A stretch of 64,000 nucleotides of DNA, taken from the NCBI GenBank assembly GCA_947503525.1, contig CANNEA010000006.1:268569-332568 (forward strand), written 5' to 3'. The notes beneath the pieces were generated by a model, which worked only from the letters and a program-made list of their open reading frames with translations, made no database searches and was not told the DNA's origin. The translations under genes and the position numbers were made by a program. The DNA comes from an uncultured Carboxylicivirga sp. Its GTDB lineage: Bacteria > Bacteroidota > Bacteroidia > Bacteroidales > Marinilabiliaceae. Shown in pieces: positions 35,648 through 45,417 of the stretch. How positions within the stretch are numbered: the first letter of the stretch is position 1; each line of letters begins with the position of its first letter.

Positions 35648-36337
35648 TTGAAAGAAATATTAATGAGCTTGATGACAACACTTTTTTTAAACGCTTTTAA
35701 TAATCCTTTGCCTGGAAAGGAGGCTCAACGATATATGTCTCCTTCAGTTCGATTTACCGGCTACGGTAATCCGAATCCGAAGTTGGCCAGGGAGAGTAGT
35801 GTTCTGATCATGTTGTTTGTTAAGAATGGAGAATGGCATATCCCTCTTATAAAGCGTCCTGAATATAAAGGGGCACATAGTGGACAGATTAGTTTGCCAG
35901 GTGGAAAAACGGAAGAAGGAGATAATAGTTATCTGCAGACAGCCATTCGAGAGACTGAAGAGGAAATTGGCATCGATGGAAAAGAGGTGCAATTCCTTGG
36001 AGAATTGACGTCTTTATTTATTCCAAATTCTAATTTCATCGTTTATCCGCAAGTTGGTCTATATAATTCAGCACCAGTTTTTAGATTGGACGAACGCGAG
36101 GTGGAATCAATTATTGAAGTGCCAATTTCTGAATTGCTTAATCCTGCTAATGTAAAGTCCTTTTCCCGAAGAATAAATGAGGTTCAAGTGGATGCGCCTT
36201 ATTATTCATATAATGAATATGTAATTTGGGGTGCAACAGCAATGATACTAAGTGAATTTCTTCAAGTATTGAAAAGGAATAATATTAATCCTTTATTACA
36301 TTCTTATAGTGATTGTAGCGCTCAAGAATGTCAATAA
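35648..36337 (+). CDS. NUDIX hydrolase (CoA pyrophosphatase-like)
   Basis: 229 residues. The NUDIX box is complete: GGKTEEGDN, then RETEEEIGID (GX5EX7REUXEEXGU). The preceding PLIKRPEYKGAHSGQISLPGG resembles the UPF0035 motif of CoA pyrophosphatases, so cleavage of CoA or a similar nucleotide to phosphopantetheine is likely. Start: TTG at 35648, with AGGGGAG 6 bases upstream, an unusual Shine-Dalgarno match here; the ATG at 35663 is an alternative. The last 53 bases overlap the end of the convergent MltF-like gene. Confidence 0.87.
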   Translation: MKEILMSLMTTLFLNAFNNPLPGKEAQRYMSPSVRFTGYGNPNPKLARESSVLIMLFVKNGEWHIPLIKRPEYKGAHSGQISLPGGKTEEGDNSYLQTAIRETEEEIGIDGKEVQFLGELTSLFIPNSNFIVYPQVGLYNSAPVFRLDEREVESIIEVPISELLNPANVKSFSRRINEVQVDAPYYSYNEYVIWGATAMILSEFLQVLKRNNINPLLHSYSDCSAQECQ

Positions 36338-37712
36338 CATAATGATAAGGCTCTTCTCCGCGGCAATACCCATACTTAACAACCGGATCGTTGTATACGT
36401 CTGGTTTTGATTTATTGAGCAAATAGAAGTCAACATTATCTTCCCAAATCAATGGGTTTTTACCATTCTTTTCAGCAAGGCGCATGGCATCTTGCACGTG
36501 TCCAAGCCCAACGTTATAGGATGCTAAAACGAATTTAATCCTTTCTTCCGGTGCTTCAATGGTTTTGGACAAGCGTCCATCAAGCCATGTCAGGAATTTC
36601 AATCCACCTTTAATGTTGTCTGTTGGTGAAGTGATTTCTTTCACGCCAAAATGATCGGCTGTCTCAGGCATAAGCTGCATAAGGCCAACTGCGCCTGCCC
36701 AACTCTCAATTTCAGGTAGAAAACGCGATTCCTGGTAAATCAAAGAGGCTATTAATCTCCAATCTAAATCGTGCTTCTGACTTTCCTTTTTAATAATGGC
36801 ATCGTAAATTGAAACTTTGCCACCTTTTATAGAATGAAAGCCTGCATCTACAAGATGTTTCGAACGCTTGTTGATATAGTACTTTCGATATATGCGTTTG
36901 TATTGATTGGTCTTTTTAAAGTTGATTAACCAGTTGTTAACAACATCCAGTAAATCTTGCGAATTAGGACGTACAGCCCATGCAATTTTTTGTGGGAAAC
37001 TAATGGCAGTTTCAACGTCAATATTATCGTAGAAGTTGAGATTTATTTTAGCCAGATTTTCATCACAAACGGTATATGGGATTTCGCCATTGGCAACCAA
37101 ATCAATTAATTGTTCTACTTCGTAATCCGGAATTTCAACCACATTAATACTATCACCTATTTCATCACTAAGGTTTTGAAGCCGCTCAACAAAAGATGAG
37201 TTTTCTTGCACATATATGGTCTTACCAGCTAACTCAAGTTGATTTCTAATGATCTCGTTAAAGACAAGAGGTGAAGATTCCTGATTGTCTTTATACTTTT
37301 GTTGTACCAAAACTTGCCGGCTAATAGAATGCGGTTCAGTAAAAGTAATATAATTGCTTCTGTCCCGTGTTACCGTAAAGTTTGTGGCAATCAGATCGAT
37401 TTCTCCACTCAGCAAATCATTGATGTTATTTTCAACATTGTTAGAAACCTTAATTTCTAATTTTAATCCCAGATGATTACTTAAGGCTTGCAGAAGTTCA
37501 AATTGGTATCCTAGTGGACGTCCTTTGTAAACAAAATAGTTGGTGGAATTATAGTCTGTGACTACATTTATTTTACCTCTTTTTTCGATGTCGTCGAGAT
37601 CAATATTAACTTTTGCTTCCGACTTATCTTTAAGATTAGGTTTTTTATTTGAGTTGCAGGCTGATGCTATCAATATAAGAATTGCCAGCATAAACATGTA
37701 GCTGTATCGCAT
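36285..37712 (-). CDS. mltF: MltF-like lytic murein transglycosylase (solute-binding plus SLT domain)
   Basis: 475 residues. The signal peptide ends in a lipobox (IASAC, Cys19). Residues about 40-270 form a periplasmic solute-binding type 3 domain (GRPLGYQFELLQAL, DLIATNFTVTRDR), which in MltF regulates the enzyme. Residues about 300-450 form the SLT domain with the catalytic Glu in YQESRF, followed by GAVGLMQLMP and ASYNVGLGHV. It cleaves peptidoglycan to 1,6-anhydro-muropeptides at the outer membrane. Its 3' end overlaps the NUDIX gene tail-to-tail. Confidence 0.9.
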   Translation of the reverse strand: MRYSYMFMLAILILIASACNSNKKPNLKDKSEAKVNIDLDDIEKRGKINVVTDYNSTNYFVYKGRPLGYQFELLQALSNHLGLKLEIKVSNNVENNINDLLSGEIDLIATNFTVTRDRSNYITFTEPHSISRQVLVQQKYKDNQESSPLVFNEIIRNQLELAGKTIYVQENSSFVERLQNLSDEIGDSINVVEIPDYEVEQLIDLVANGEIPYTVCDENLAKINLNFYDNIDVETAISFPQKIAWAVRPNSQDLLDVVNNWLINFKKTNQYKRIYRKYYINKRSKHLVDAGFHSIKGGKVSIYDAIIKKESQKHDLDWRLIASLIYQESRFLPEIESWAGAVGLMQLMPETADHFGVKEITSPTDNIKGGLKFLTWLDGRLSKTIEAPEERIKFVLASYNVGLGHVQDAMRLAEKNGKNPLIWEDNVDFYLLNKSKPDVYNDPVVKYGYCRGEEPYHYVIDILERYNHYKNVIKD

Positions 37713-37782
37713 AAAAATCTCCGAATGATTCGGGACAAAGATAACAATTATGCAATGTCTCTACAATCTAAAGTGGTGATTG

Positions 37783-39789
37783 TTAGTCATAGAAATTCCA
37801 TGATACGCCAAATTTAAGTGCTCTTGGATTGCCCGGATAGTTGTAGGTTGTGTAATAAGGTTCGTTTGGATAGCCTTGATTTACATGATCAAATTTCACA
37901 TAAATTCGCGCCCTTTTGAGCTGTAAATTCACAAATACATCAAACCATGGATAATTGCCCACCTTTTCAATGCTTTGATTAGTGAACTGCGCAGTTGCCG
38001 GCATGTAGAACGGCGCATAATATGAAGTATGGTATCTGAAATCAAAACCTAATTGAAAGTGCAGAACCTTAAATAAAGTATTCTGATAATATGTTGAATT
38101 AAAGAGGGCTAATGCTGGCAAAGGTATTATATCCTGATCGCTGCTATGTTGATAAACAACTTCATTATGACTGTGGAATCGACCAAGATTAAACAGCTTA
38201 GTCAAGCGCGCATTGTATACTTGAATAACACCATCCGTTTGGTCCGGTGTTCCATCAAAATTCCAATAAATGTGATTATTCATAAATCGACCTTCTGCAC
38301 TTAATTCAAGATGCTTTGTTGGGATCCGAATTCCTCCCTTAAAGCGAACAGTTCTTTTTTGTCCGAAATTATGATCCCATTGAAGGTGATTGGAGTAGTA
38401 TTTAGTTTCAAAAAGCTCAGGCGTAGTCAAGTAAATGCCGCCACTACCATAGAATCCGGCCGTGTCATTGGCAATGCGAAAGCTAGAGTTGATTTTTCCA
38501 GTTATCTCTGAATCACCGGCTCTATACCCTTGGAAATAAATTTTTACGCCTGCATTCCACCAAAAGTTTTTTCCAAGATTCTTAAATATTTGACCTCCAA
38601 GAGCCGTAGTTACAAGTGTTGTATCGGTGTTGATATAATGTGGTATATAATCACCATCAACAATATCGTAGTTGGTAGGTTTTTTAGGGAATTGATAAAA
38701 AGATACGTCGTTTACGATGTAAGCCCTCACTCCGAATTTAAGTAGAGAATTAGCCTCTTCGTTAAATTTTATCTGGAAAGTGTTTCGCATGGTGTTAACA
38801 CGCACACTGTCCATCGTTTGAAGAGTGTCACTGTTAATGTTAGGATAAAAGGGATTAAGGACATCCTGAGTGTAATAACTTGGTAAATCCGGAATAAAGT
38901 ATTCCATGTTATCCTGTTCCAGCTCAAAAGTGTGATATATCTTACTTACCGGAAGTTCTACTTCGATGGAATCATCCTTGCTTACACTAATATTTCCTAT
39001 TCCTAAAGAGTGGTTGAAAAATAGTTTTCGATTGGTAATTCGGCGCTCGGCAGAATTAAACTGAACAACTACGGATTCTGGAGAAAGGTTTTGAAACTCA
39101 AAATCTACTTTATCCCGATTTAAACCACCGTTTTCGTAGGTTTTTAACTTTGAGTAGATAAATGCGGCTTGAAAGTTGTATTTCACTCCATCATAACTAC
39201 TAAAAAATCTGAACGTTTCACTGTCTGCTTTCTGGGCCTGATATTGACCTACAGAAGATGACAATAAATATTCAGCTCCTACATTCCAGGCTTTATTGAC
39301 ATTCTGTGTGTAAGCTACTCTAATTCGTTCTTCAGATCTACGTTTAGGTCCTCCGAAATGGTAGGTAAGATTCACGTAGGGAGTCTTGGTGTTATAAAAA
39401 TACAAATCCTTGGCATCGGGCAAATAAACCCGAAATGCATTAGAAAAAAGATTGCCGTATTTGGTTTCTCGATCTTCCAAAATCATTGATTGATATGCCG
39501 TATTTAAGTTGCCAAGATGCGCGTTTGCAATACTTCTTTGATATATCGGGTTGTAAACCTGATAACCATTACTTAGAGTATCCACTGCTGTGGTGTCGGC
39601 AAATGTAAAATCATCAATGAGGTGCCATGCTCTTATGTCCGGCTTTATACTTGTACCCTGATTTTGTTGTTCCGGCCCTTCTTGATTTCCTGCGCCACCA
39701 GGCCTAGCTGGTTGTGATTGAGAAAATAAGGTGCCAGTTACGAAGAGCAAAATTAGTGCAACTTGGTATTTCGACTTTAATAAGAACAT
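37783..39789 (-). CDS. Putative porin, large outer-membrane beta barrel
   Basis: 668 residues; signal peptide ends near LFSQ. After a short low-complexity stretch (Pro/Gly/Gln rich) the mature protein is a long series of amphipathic strands with Tyr/Phe/Asn, and the last residue pattern LKFGVSWNFYD is a typical barrel-closing strand. It fits the Bacteroidota 'putative porin' (Porin_10) family, often found next to der. The substrate is unknown. It lies in the same direction as der, 130 bases downstream of it. Confidence 0.82.
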   Translation of the reverse strand: MFLLKSKYQVALILLFVTGTLFSQSQPARPGGAGNQEGPEQQNQGTSIKPDIRAWHLIDDFTFADTTAVDTLSNGYQVYNPIYQRSIANAHLGNLNTAYQSMILEDRETKYGNLFSNAFRVYLPDAKDLYFYNTKTPYVNLTYHFGGPKRRSEERIRVAYTQNVNKAWNVGAEYLLSSSVGQYQAQKADSETFRFFSSYDGVKYNFQAAFIYSKLKTYENGGLNRDKVDFEFQNLSPESVVVQFNSAERRITNRKLFFNHSLGIGNISVSKDDSIEVELPVSKIYHTFELEQDNMEYFIPDLPSYYTQDVLNPFYPNINSDTLQTMDSVRVNTMRNTFQIKFNEEANSLLKFGVRAYIVNDVSFYQFPKKPTNYDIVDGDYIPHYINTDTTLVTTALGGQIFKNLGKNFWWNAGVKIYFQGYRAGDSEITGKINSSFRIANDTAGFYGSGGIYLTTPELFETKYYSNHLQWDHNFGQKRTVRFKGGIRIPTKHLELSAEGRFMNNHIYWNFDGTPDQTDGVIQVYNARLTKLFNLGRFHSHNEVVYQHSSDQDIIPLPALALFNSTYYQNTLFKVLHFQLGFDFRYHTSYYAPFYMPATAQFTNQSIEKVGNYPWFDVFVNLQLKRARIYVKFDHVNQGYPNEPYYTTYNYPGNPRALKFGVSWNFYD

Positions 39790-39920
39790 ATATTTGGTCT
39801 GTAATGTGCTAAGTATATATCAAAATGTGTAGCTGTGCTACCTACGAGCAAATATAAATAAAAACTTCATTACGTTACCAGAACTATGGCAATTGCGCTG
39901 ATCCAAACGAAAGCAAGGAT

Positions 39921-41228
39921 TTATTTTTTTCGAATAAATATCTGAATCTGTATACCATTAAAGTTCCAGTAATCCCTGATTTTATTTTCCAGGAATCGTT
40001 TATAAGGATCCTTAACATACTGAGGTAGGTTACAGAAGAAAGCGAACGATGGCGAAACTGTTGGTAATTGAGTGATGTATTTTATCTTAACAAATTTGCC
40101 TTTTGTTGATGGAGGTGGATTCTTCTCGATGTGTGGTAACAATATTTCATTCAATTTTGAAGTCGTGATTTTTGTATTTCTGTTACCATATACTTCAATG
40201 GCTTTTTCAATAGCCTTATGAATTCGTTGTTTTGTCAATGCCGAAGTAAACACAATTGGGAAGTCAGTAAAAGGAGCCATGGATTGACGAATTTGCTCTT
40301 CAAATGCCTTTGTTGTCTTGTGGTCTTTTTCGATTAAATCCCACTTGTTTACCAATACTACAATTCCTTTTTTATTGCGCTGTATTAGGTGAAATATCTT
40401 TTGATCCTGCCCTTCGAAACCTCTGGTCGCATCGATCATAAGCATACAAACATCCGAATTTTCGATAGCTCGGATAGCTCTCATAACCGAATAAAACTCT
40501 AGGTCCTCACTTACTTTGGTCTTTTTTCGAACTCCAGCAGTATCTACCAAAAAGAAATCATGACCAAATTTATTGTATCGGGTATATATTGAATCCCGTG
40601 TAGTTCCTGAAATTGGAGTAACAATATTACGTTCTTCTCCAATAAAAGCGTTTAGGATGGATGATTTCCCGGCATTAGGTCGACCTACAATTGTAAAACG
40701 AGGAATGTCAATAACCTCTTCTTCTTCGTTTGGTTTTGGGAAGATTTCAACTAGGCGATCAAGGAAATCACCTGTTCCTGCTCCATTGATTGATGAAATT
40801 GGAAATAAATCCTCAAGCCCAAGAGAATAAAAATAACTGGCCTCAGGAATTCGTTCATTATTATCCACTTTATTTACAACAACCAAGGTTGGTTTTTGAG
40901 TCCGTCGCAATATTTCAGCTACTTCTTCATCATAGTCCGTAACCCCGGTTAATACATCCACAACAAAAACCACTACATCAGCCTCGTCTATGGCGATAAC
41001 AACTTGCTTTCGAATTTCTTCTTCAAAAATATCTTCTGAGTTAGTGGCATAACCTCCAGTGTCTATCAAAGAAAATTCAACACCATTCCATATGCATTTA
41101 CCATATAAACGATCTCGTGTAACTCCAGCCATTTCATCAACAATAGCCTGACGCGTACCAGTTAATCGATTGAATAGGGTTGATTTACCTACGTTGGGCC
41201 TTCCCACTATAGCAACTATATTTCCCAT
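39921..41228 (-). CDS. der: Ribosome-assembly GTPase Der (EngA)
   Basis: Essential double GTPase of 50S subunit assembly. I start at ATG 41228 ([17 protein letters not shown]), giving 435 residues as usual; the longer reading adds 22 residues with no homology pattern. G domain 1 has [13 protein letters not shown] and NKVD; G domain 2 has [13 protein letters not shown] and NKWD. The C-terminal KH-like domain (about 350-435) ends in [11 protein letters not shown]. The TACTTTTG box upstream suits this start. Confidence 0.97.
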   Translation of the reverse strand: MGNIVAIVGRPNVGKSTLFNRLTGTRQAIVDEMAGVTRDRLYGKCIWNGVEFSLIDTGGYATNSEDIFEEEIRKQVVIAIDEADVVVFVVDVLTGVTDYDEEVAEILRRTQKPTLVVVNKVDNNERIPEASYFYSLGLEDLFPISSINGAGTGDFLDRLVEIFPKPNEEEEVIDIPRFTIVGRPNAGKSSILNAFIGEERNIVTPISGTTRDSIYTRYNKFGHDFFLVDTAGVRKKTKVSEDLEFYSVMRAIRAIENSDVCMLMIDATRGFEGQDQKIFHLIQRNKKGIVVLVNKWDLIEKDHKTTKAFEEQIRQSMAPFTDFPIVFTSALTKQRIHKAIEKAIEVYGNRNTKITTSKLNEILLPHIEKNPPPSTKGKFVKIKYITQLPTVSPSFAFFCNLPQYVKDPYKRFLENKIRDYWNFNGIQIQIFIRKK

Positions 41229-41259
41229 GATATTTTTGTTTTTTGTGTTTTTGGGGCTG

Positions 41260-41267
41260 CAAAAGTA
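41260..41267 (-). promoter_or_regulatory. Putative -7 box TACTTTTG for der
   Basis: Matches TANNTTTG on the minus strand; it lies in the gap between era and der and within the longer reading of der, favouring the shorter start at 41228. Confidence 0.45.
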
Positions 41268-41329
41268 GTGAAAATCAGCCCGAACACCAATCAATCTAAA
41301 TTAAATAAGTATAAAATATTTTTTTGAAC

Positions 41330-42214
41330 TTACTTAAGTTCATAACCGTGACCGCGAAGGAAATTTTCTTTGTCGCGCCAGTCTTTGGTGACTTTGACGT
41401 ATGTTGTCAGCATCACTTTTTTCTTAAGGAAAGCCTCGATGTCTTTGCGGGCTTCAATGCCAACCCACTTCAGCTTAACGCCTTTGTGTCCAATGATAAT
41501 GCCTTTTTGCGATTCTCTGGCTACATGGATTACAGCTCTAATATCAATTCGCTCTGGTCCTTCGTTGTATTCTTCAACTTCCACTTCTACTGAATAAGGA
41601 ATTTCTTTTTTGTATTGTAAAAGAATTTTCTCTCTAATAATTTCTGTAATGAAGAAGCGTTCGGGTTTGTCAGTAAGTGATTCTTTATCAAAGAATGGAG
41701 GAGAGTCGGGCAATAACTCAATGATACGATCAAATAAATTTTGAACATTAAATTTATGCAATGCCGACATAGGAAAAACCTCCGCGTTAGGCAATTGTTC
41801 TTTCCAAAAATCAACAATTCCATCCAGTTTATCCTGATCAACTAAATCAATTTTATTGATGACTAACAAAACCGGAATTTCTGTTTTTTGAACAGAACTT
41901 AGAAAATCATCATGTTTATCAGGCTTTTCAAAGGTGTCAGTCACATATAGAATAACATCCGCATCAGCCAAAGCTGCTTTTGAGAATTTCAGCATCGACT
42001 CCTGCAATTTATAGTTAGGCTTCAAAACTCCTGGCGTATCAGAGAATACAATCTGATATTCTGGCTTATTTACGATTCCGAAAATACGATGACGAGTGGT
42101 TTGTGCTTTAGACGTAATGATTGATAGGCGCTCCCCAACTAATTCATTCGATAAAGTTGATTTACCAACATTAGGATTACCAACGATATTTACAAAGCCT
42201 GCTTTATGTGACAT
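41330..42214 (-). CDS. era: GTPase Era
   Basis: Ribosome-assembly GTPase that binds the 3' end of 16S rRNA. With the start at ATG 42214 (MSHKAGFVNIVGNPNVGKST) it has 294 residues, the normal size. The G motifs are GNPNVGKST, SDTPGV and NKID. The C-terminal KH domain has the ERIDIRAVIHVARESQKGIIIGHKG block. It lies upstream of der, both on the minus strand, each with its own promoter-like box. The longer start would extend past the TATCTTTG box and is rejected. Confidence 0.97.
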   Translation of the reverse strand: MSHKAGFVNIVGNPNVGKSTLSNELVGERLSIITSKAQTTRHRIFGIVNKPEYQIVFSDTPGVLKPNYKLQESMLKFSKAALADADVILYVTDTFEKPDKHDDFLSSVQKTEIPVLLVINKIDLVDQDKLDGIVDFWKEQLPNAEVFPMSALHKFNVQNLFDRIIELLPDSPPFFDKESLTDKPERFFITEIIREKILLQYKKEIPYSVEVEVEEYNEGPERIDIRAVIHVARESQKGIIIGHKGVKLKWVGIEARKDIEAFLKKKVMLTTYVKVTKDWRDKENFLRGHGYELK

Positions 42215-42238
42215 GGTGTTGTTCTTGTTAATTTTGCG

Positions 42239-42246
42239 CAAAGATA
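42239..42246 (-). promoter_or_regulatory. Putative -7 box TATCTTTG for era
   Basis: Exact TANNTTTG match on the minus strand, giving a leader of about 18-20 bases to the ATG at 42214. Confidence 0.5.
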
Positions 42247-42313
42247 CGACAATTTATATGAGAATGATTTATTCTTAGTTTGTTGAATCAATTGTTTAAC
42301 ATTTATGATTTAG

Positions 42314-42321
42314 TATTTTTG
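42314..42321 (+). promoter_or_regulatory. Putative promoter (TATTTTTG) for GH20 gene
   Basis: TATTTTTG fits TANNTTTG; a TTG at 42292-42294 lies 19 bases upstream as a possible -33 element. The leader is about 25 bases. Confidence 0.45.
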
Positions 42322-42350
42322 ATATTTATACTCATAAGGAAAACAAAACT

Positions 42351-44633
42351 ATGAAGCTTATTTCTCTCCTCTCGTTATTTATTCTATTGATATTAATGTC
42401 TTGTTCTAATCAAACTGTAGATAGAAATGTCTCTATTATTCCACAGCCATCCAAACTGGAAGTAAACGATGGAGAATTTGAGATTACAAAGACTACCAAA
42501 TTATATGTCAGTGATAATGTACTTGACGGAACTGCCCGTTTTCTATCGGAGAAAATTAATAGTACATCTCATTTTGAATTGGCTGTTGTCAATGAAAAGC
42601 CCAAGAAAAATTACGTAGCTTTTATTCTGTCTGATTCATTGGAATTGACAAAAGAGGGATACCAACTTAAAGTATTTGAATCCGGTATTGAGATAGGAGC
42701 CAAAACACCTGAAGGCATATTTTATGGTTTGCAAAGTTTATTGCAATTACTTCCTTCTGAGGTGGAAAGCCCCCAATTCGTGCAAAAGATGAAATGGATT
42801 GTTCCGTTCGTATCCATTGAGGATGAACCTCGATTTCAATGGAGAGGAATGCATTTGGATGTTTGTCGCCATTTTGTACCCCTTGAAAATATTAAGAAAC
42901 ATTTGGATATGATGGCCATGTTAAAGCTCAATACCTTTCATTGGCATCTTACCGAAGATCAGGCATGGCGAATTGAAATAAAAAAATATCCATTACTAAC
43001 CGAGATAGGATCAAAACGAATAGAAGGAGAAGGCCATGAATATGGCGGATATTATACGCAAGAAGATATTAAGGAAATTGTAAAATATGCGGCTGACAGA
43101 TATATCCAGGTAGTTCCGGAGATTGAACTGCCTGGTCATGCTTTGGCAGCATTAACTGCTTACCCTGAGTTTTCATGTACAGGTGGACCATTTAAGGTAC
43201 GAAATGTATGGGGTGTTGAGCCTGATGTGTATTGTGCAGGCAAAGAAGAAACATTTCAGTTTCTGGAAGATGTGATAGAAGAAGTTGTAAGCTTATTTCC
43301 ATCGGAATATTTTCATATCGGAGGAGATGAATGTCCTAAGGATAGATGGAAAGAGTGCCCGGAATGTCAGAAACGCATTAAGCAGGAAGAATTGGAAGAT
43401 GAGCACCAACTGCAGAGCTACTTTATTAAACGAATTGAAAAAGTACTATTGGCCCATAATAAAAAAATGATTGGTTGGGATGAAATATTAGAAGGTGGAT
43501 TGGCGGAGTCGGCAGCAGTTATGTCATGGAGAGGTGAAGAAGGTGGAATTGAAGCCGCAAATCAAGGTCATGATGTTGTAATGACGCCTGGGAATTGGTG
43601 TTATCTCGACCATTACCAGGGTGATAATAGGGTAGAGCCTGTTGCTATAGGAGGATATACCAGTTTAAAAGAAGTGTATGAATACGAACCTTTGCCAAAG
43701 GAATTGAAATTTGATAAACAACATCATATTTTGGGTACGCAGGGCAATGTTTGGACGGAATATATGTACACGCCTGACCTAGTTGAGTATCGTGTTTACC
43801 CTCGTTTAATTGCTTTGGCAGAAGTGAATTGGGCTGTGCCTGGAAATAGAGTGTATGATGACTTTATAGTTCGTTTGGATAATATTCATAGACGTATGGA
43901 TTTCTTAGGTATTAATTATCATATTCCATTACCAGAAGGACCTGTAAATAAGATGGTATTCATAGATAAAATACATGTGCCATTTTCTAATACCAGAGAT
44001 TTGAAAATGGTATATACGACGGATGGCTCAAAACCTACATTAGCATCAAATGTATATTCTCAACCTTTGATTTTTGCTCAGAATAAAACCATTAAAATAG
44101 CTACCGTGCTAGAAACAGGTAAGATGAGTCCTGTGCGTACAATTAAATTGGTTCAAACCAAGTATGTCGATCCGCTTAATCCGGAGATCAAAGGAGCCGG
44201 TTTATTGGAAAGATATGTTGAAGGTGATTTTAAAAAAGTGGAGGATCTTGATGCTGTAAATGATTGGACGGAAAGAGTTAATGTTATGAGGCCATCAAAG
44301 AAAATGAAAAGAGATGGGCATAAAATAACTTCTGCGTCTGTGTTTACTGGTTACCTTGAAATACCTGAAGATGGAATATTTGAGTTTTCAAGTAATTTGG
44401 ATCAGTTTTTTATTGCAGGGCAACTCCTGATTGATAATAAGGAGGAAGTAAAAAGATTCTCAAGAAATAATTCCACCATAGCTCTGCGAAAGGGTATGCA
44501 TCCGGTTAAATTAGTATTTCGAAATAATATCATTGGAGGATGGCCTCAGGCATGGAATGGACCTTCGGTAAGATTTAGGTTATTAGGAGAAGATGATTTT
44601 GTCGAAGCCTCATCAGAAATGTATAGTTATTAA
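42351..44633 (+). CDS. Beta-N-acetylhexosaminidase (GH20), lipoprotein with PA14-like C-terminus
   Basis: 760 residues. Lipobox LMSC (Cys18). Residues about 25-150 are the GH20b domain; 150-500 are the catalytic TIM barrel with RGMHLDVCRHF, FHWHLTEDQ and the catalytic pair D326-E327 in GGDECPKD, where Asp orients the substrate N-acetyl group and Glu is the acid. Residues about 520-610 form a chitobiase-type C-terminal domain (VYTTDGSKPT); about 620-750 look PA14-like. It releases terminal GlcNAc/GalNAc from glycans at the cell surface or in the periplasm. No other glycan genes are adjacent, so this is not a complete polysaccharide utilisation locus. Confidence 0.93.
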   Translation: MKLISLLSLFILLILMSCSNQTVDRNVSIIPQPSKLEVNDGEFEITKTTKLYVSDNVLDGTARFLSEKINSTSHFELAVVNEKPKKNYVAFILSDSLELTKEGYQLKVFESGIEIGAKTPEGIFYGLQSLLQLLPSEVESPQFVQKMKWIVPFVSIEDEPRFQWRGMHLDVCRHFVPLENIKKHLDMMAMLKLNTFHWHLTEDQAWRIEIKKYPLLTEIGSKRIEGEGHEYGGYYTQEDIKEIVKYAADRYIQVVPEIELPGHALAALTAYPEFSCTGGPFKVRNVWGVEPDVYCAGKEETFQFLEDVIEEVVSLFPSEYFHIGGDECPKDRWKECPECQKRIKQEELEDEHQLQSYFIKRIEKVLLAHNKKMIGWDEILEGGLAESAAVMSWRGEEGGIEAANQGHDVVMTPGNWCYLDHYQGDNRVEPVAIGGYTSLKEVYEYEPLPKELKFDKQHHILGTQGNVWTEYMYTPDLVEYRVYPRLIALAEVNWAVPGNRVYDDFIVRLDNIHRRMDFLGINYHIPLPEGPVNKMVFIDKIHVPFSNTRDLKMVYTTDGSKPTLASNVYSQPLIFAQNKTIKIATVLETGKMSPVRTIKLVQTKYVDPLNPEIKGAGLLERYVEGDFKKVEDLDAVNDWTERVNVMRPSKKMKRDGHKITSASVFTGYLEIPEDGIFEFSSNLDQFFIAGQLLIDNKEEVKRFSRNNSTIALRKGMHPVKLVFRNNIIGGWPQAWNGPSVRFRLLGEDDFVEASSEMYSY

Positions 44634-44744
44634 GATGGTGAAATTTTAACTTTTCTTTAAGGTGCTTATAAGTAGCGTCCAATTTTTTATGTCGTGCTAA
44701 AAATGTATTTTCGCAGCTTAATTATAAATCGATAAGACTTTTAG

Positions 44745-45329
44745 ATGGAAAAGATTAGTTATGCCCTTGGGATGAATTTGGCTGCAAACCTAAAATCATC
44801 AGGTATTGAGACAATTGAGTATGCACAGTTCTCCAAAGGTTTAGAAGCCGCTTTTGAAGGTAAAGAAGCTGAATTGTCGGCGGAAGAAGCTAATGAGATT
44901 TTGCAGAAATTTTTTGGTGAGTTGCAACAAAAACAAAGTGCAGGAACGATTCAGGAAGGTAAAGATTTCTTGGCTGAAAATGCAAAGAGGGATGGTGTTG
45001 TAACATTAGAAAGTGGATTGCAATACGAAGTAATGACTGAAGGAAATGGTGATAAGCCTAAAGCTACTGATCAAGTTGAGTGTCATTATCATGGTACATT
45101 GATAAACGGGACTATTTTTGATAGTTCAGTTCAGCGTGGTGAGCCAGCAACATTCCCGGTGAATGGAGTTATTCAGGGATGGGTTGAAGCATTACAGTTG
45201 ATGCCTGTTGGAAGTAAGTGGAAATTATTTATCCCATCTGATTTAGCTTATGGTGAGCGTGGTGCTGGTCAGCAAATAGGACCTCACACTACTCTTGTGT
45301 TTGAAGTTGAGCTATTGGCGATTAAGTAA
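44745..45329 (+). CDS. FKBP-type peptidyl-prolyl isomerase, cytoplasmic form
   Basis: 194 residues without a signal peptide. The N-terminal 80 residues are a helical dimerisation region of the FKBP_N/FkpA type (SYALGMNLAANLKSSG). The C-terminal FKBP domain (about 100-194) has HYHGTLINGTIFDSS, the VIQGWVEALQLMPVG loop and the YGERGAGQ active-site region. It is the first of two neighbouring FKBP genes. It catalyses proline isomerisation or acts as a chaperone. Confidence 0.94.
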   Translation: MEKISYALGMNLAANLKSSGIETIEYAQFSKGLEAAFEGKEAELSAEEANEILQKFFGELQQKQSAGTIQEGKDFLAENAKRDGVVTLESGLQYEVMTEGNGDKPKATDQVECHYHGTLINGTIFDSSVQRGEPATFPVNGVIQGWVEALQLMPVGSKWKLFIPSDLAYGERGAGQQIGPHTTLVFEVELLAIK

Positions 45330-45417
45330 ATACTCGTTATTTAAGATAAAAAGTCTAGATATAAATTAAGGTTTGTGTTTAGACTTTTCTTTTTATAAAC
45401 ATTAAATTTTAAATCAC

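Noticed and set aside
41229..41294. Longer start for Der
   Set aside because: It adds 22 residues without family similarity and covers the -7 box at 41260.
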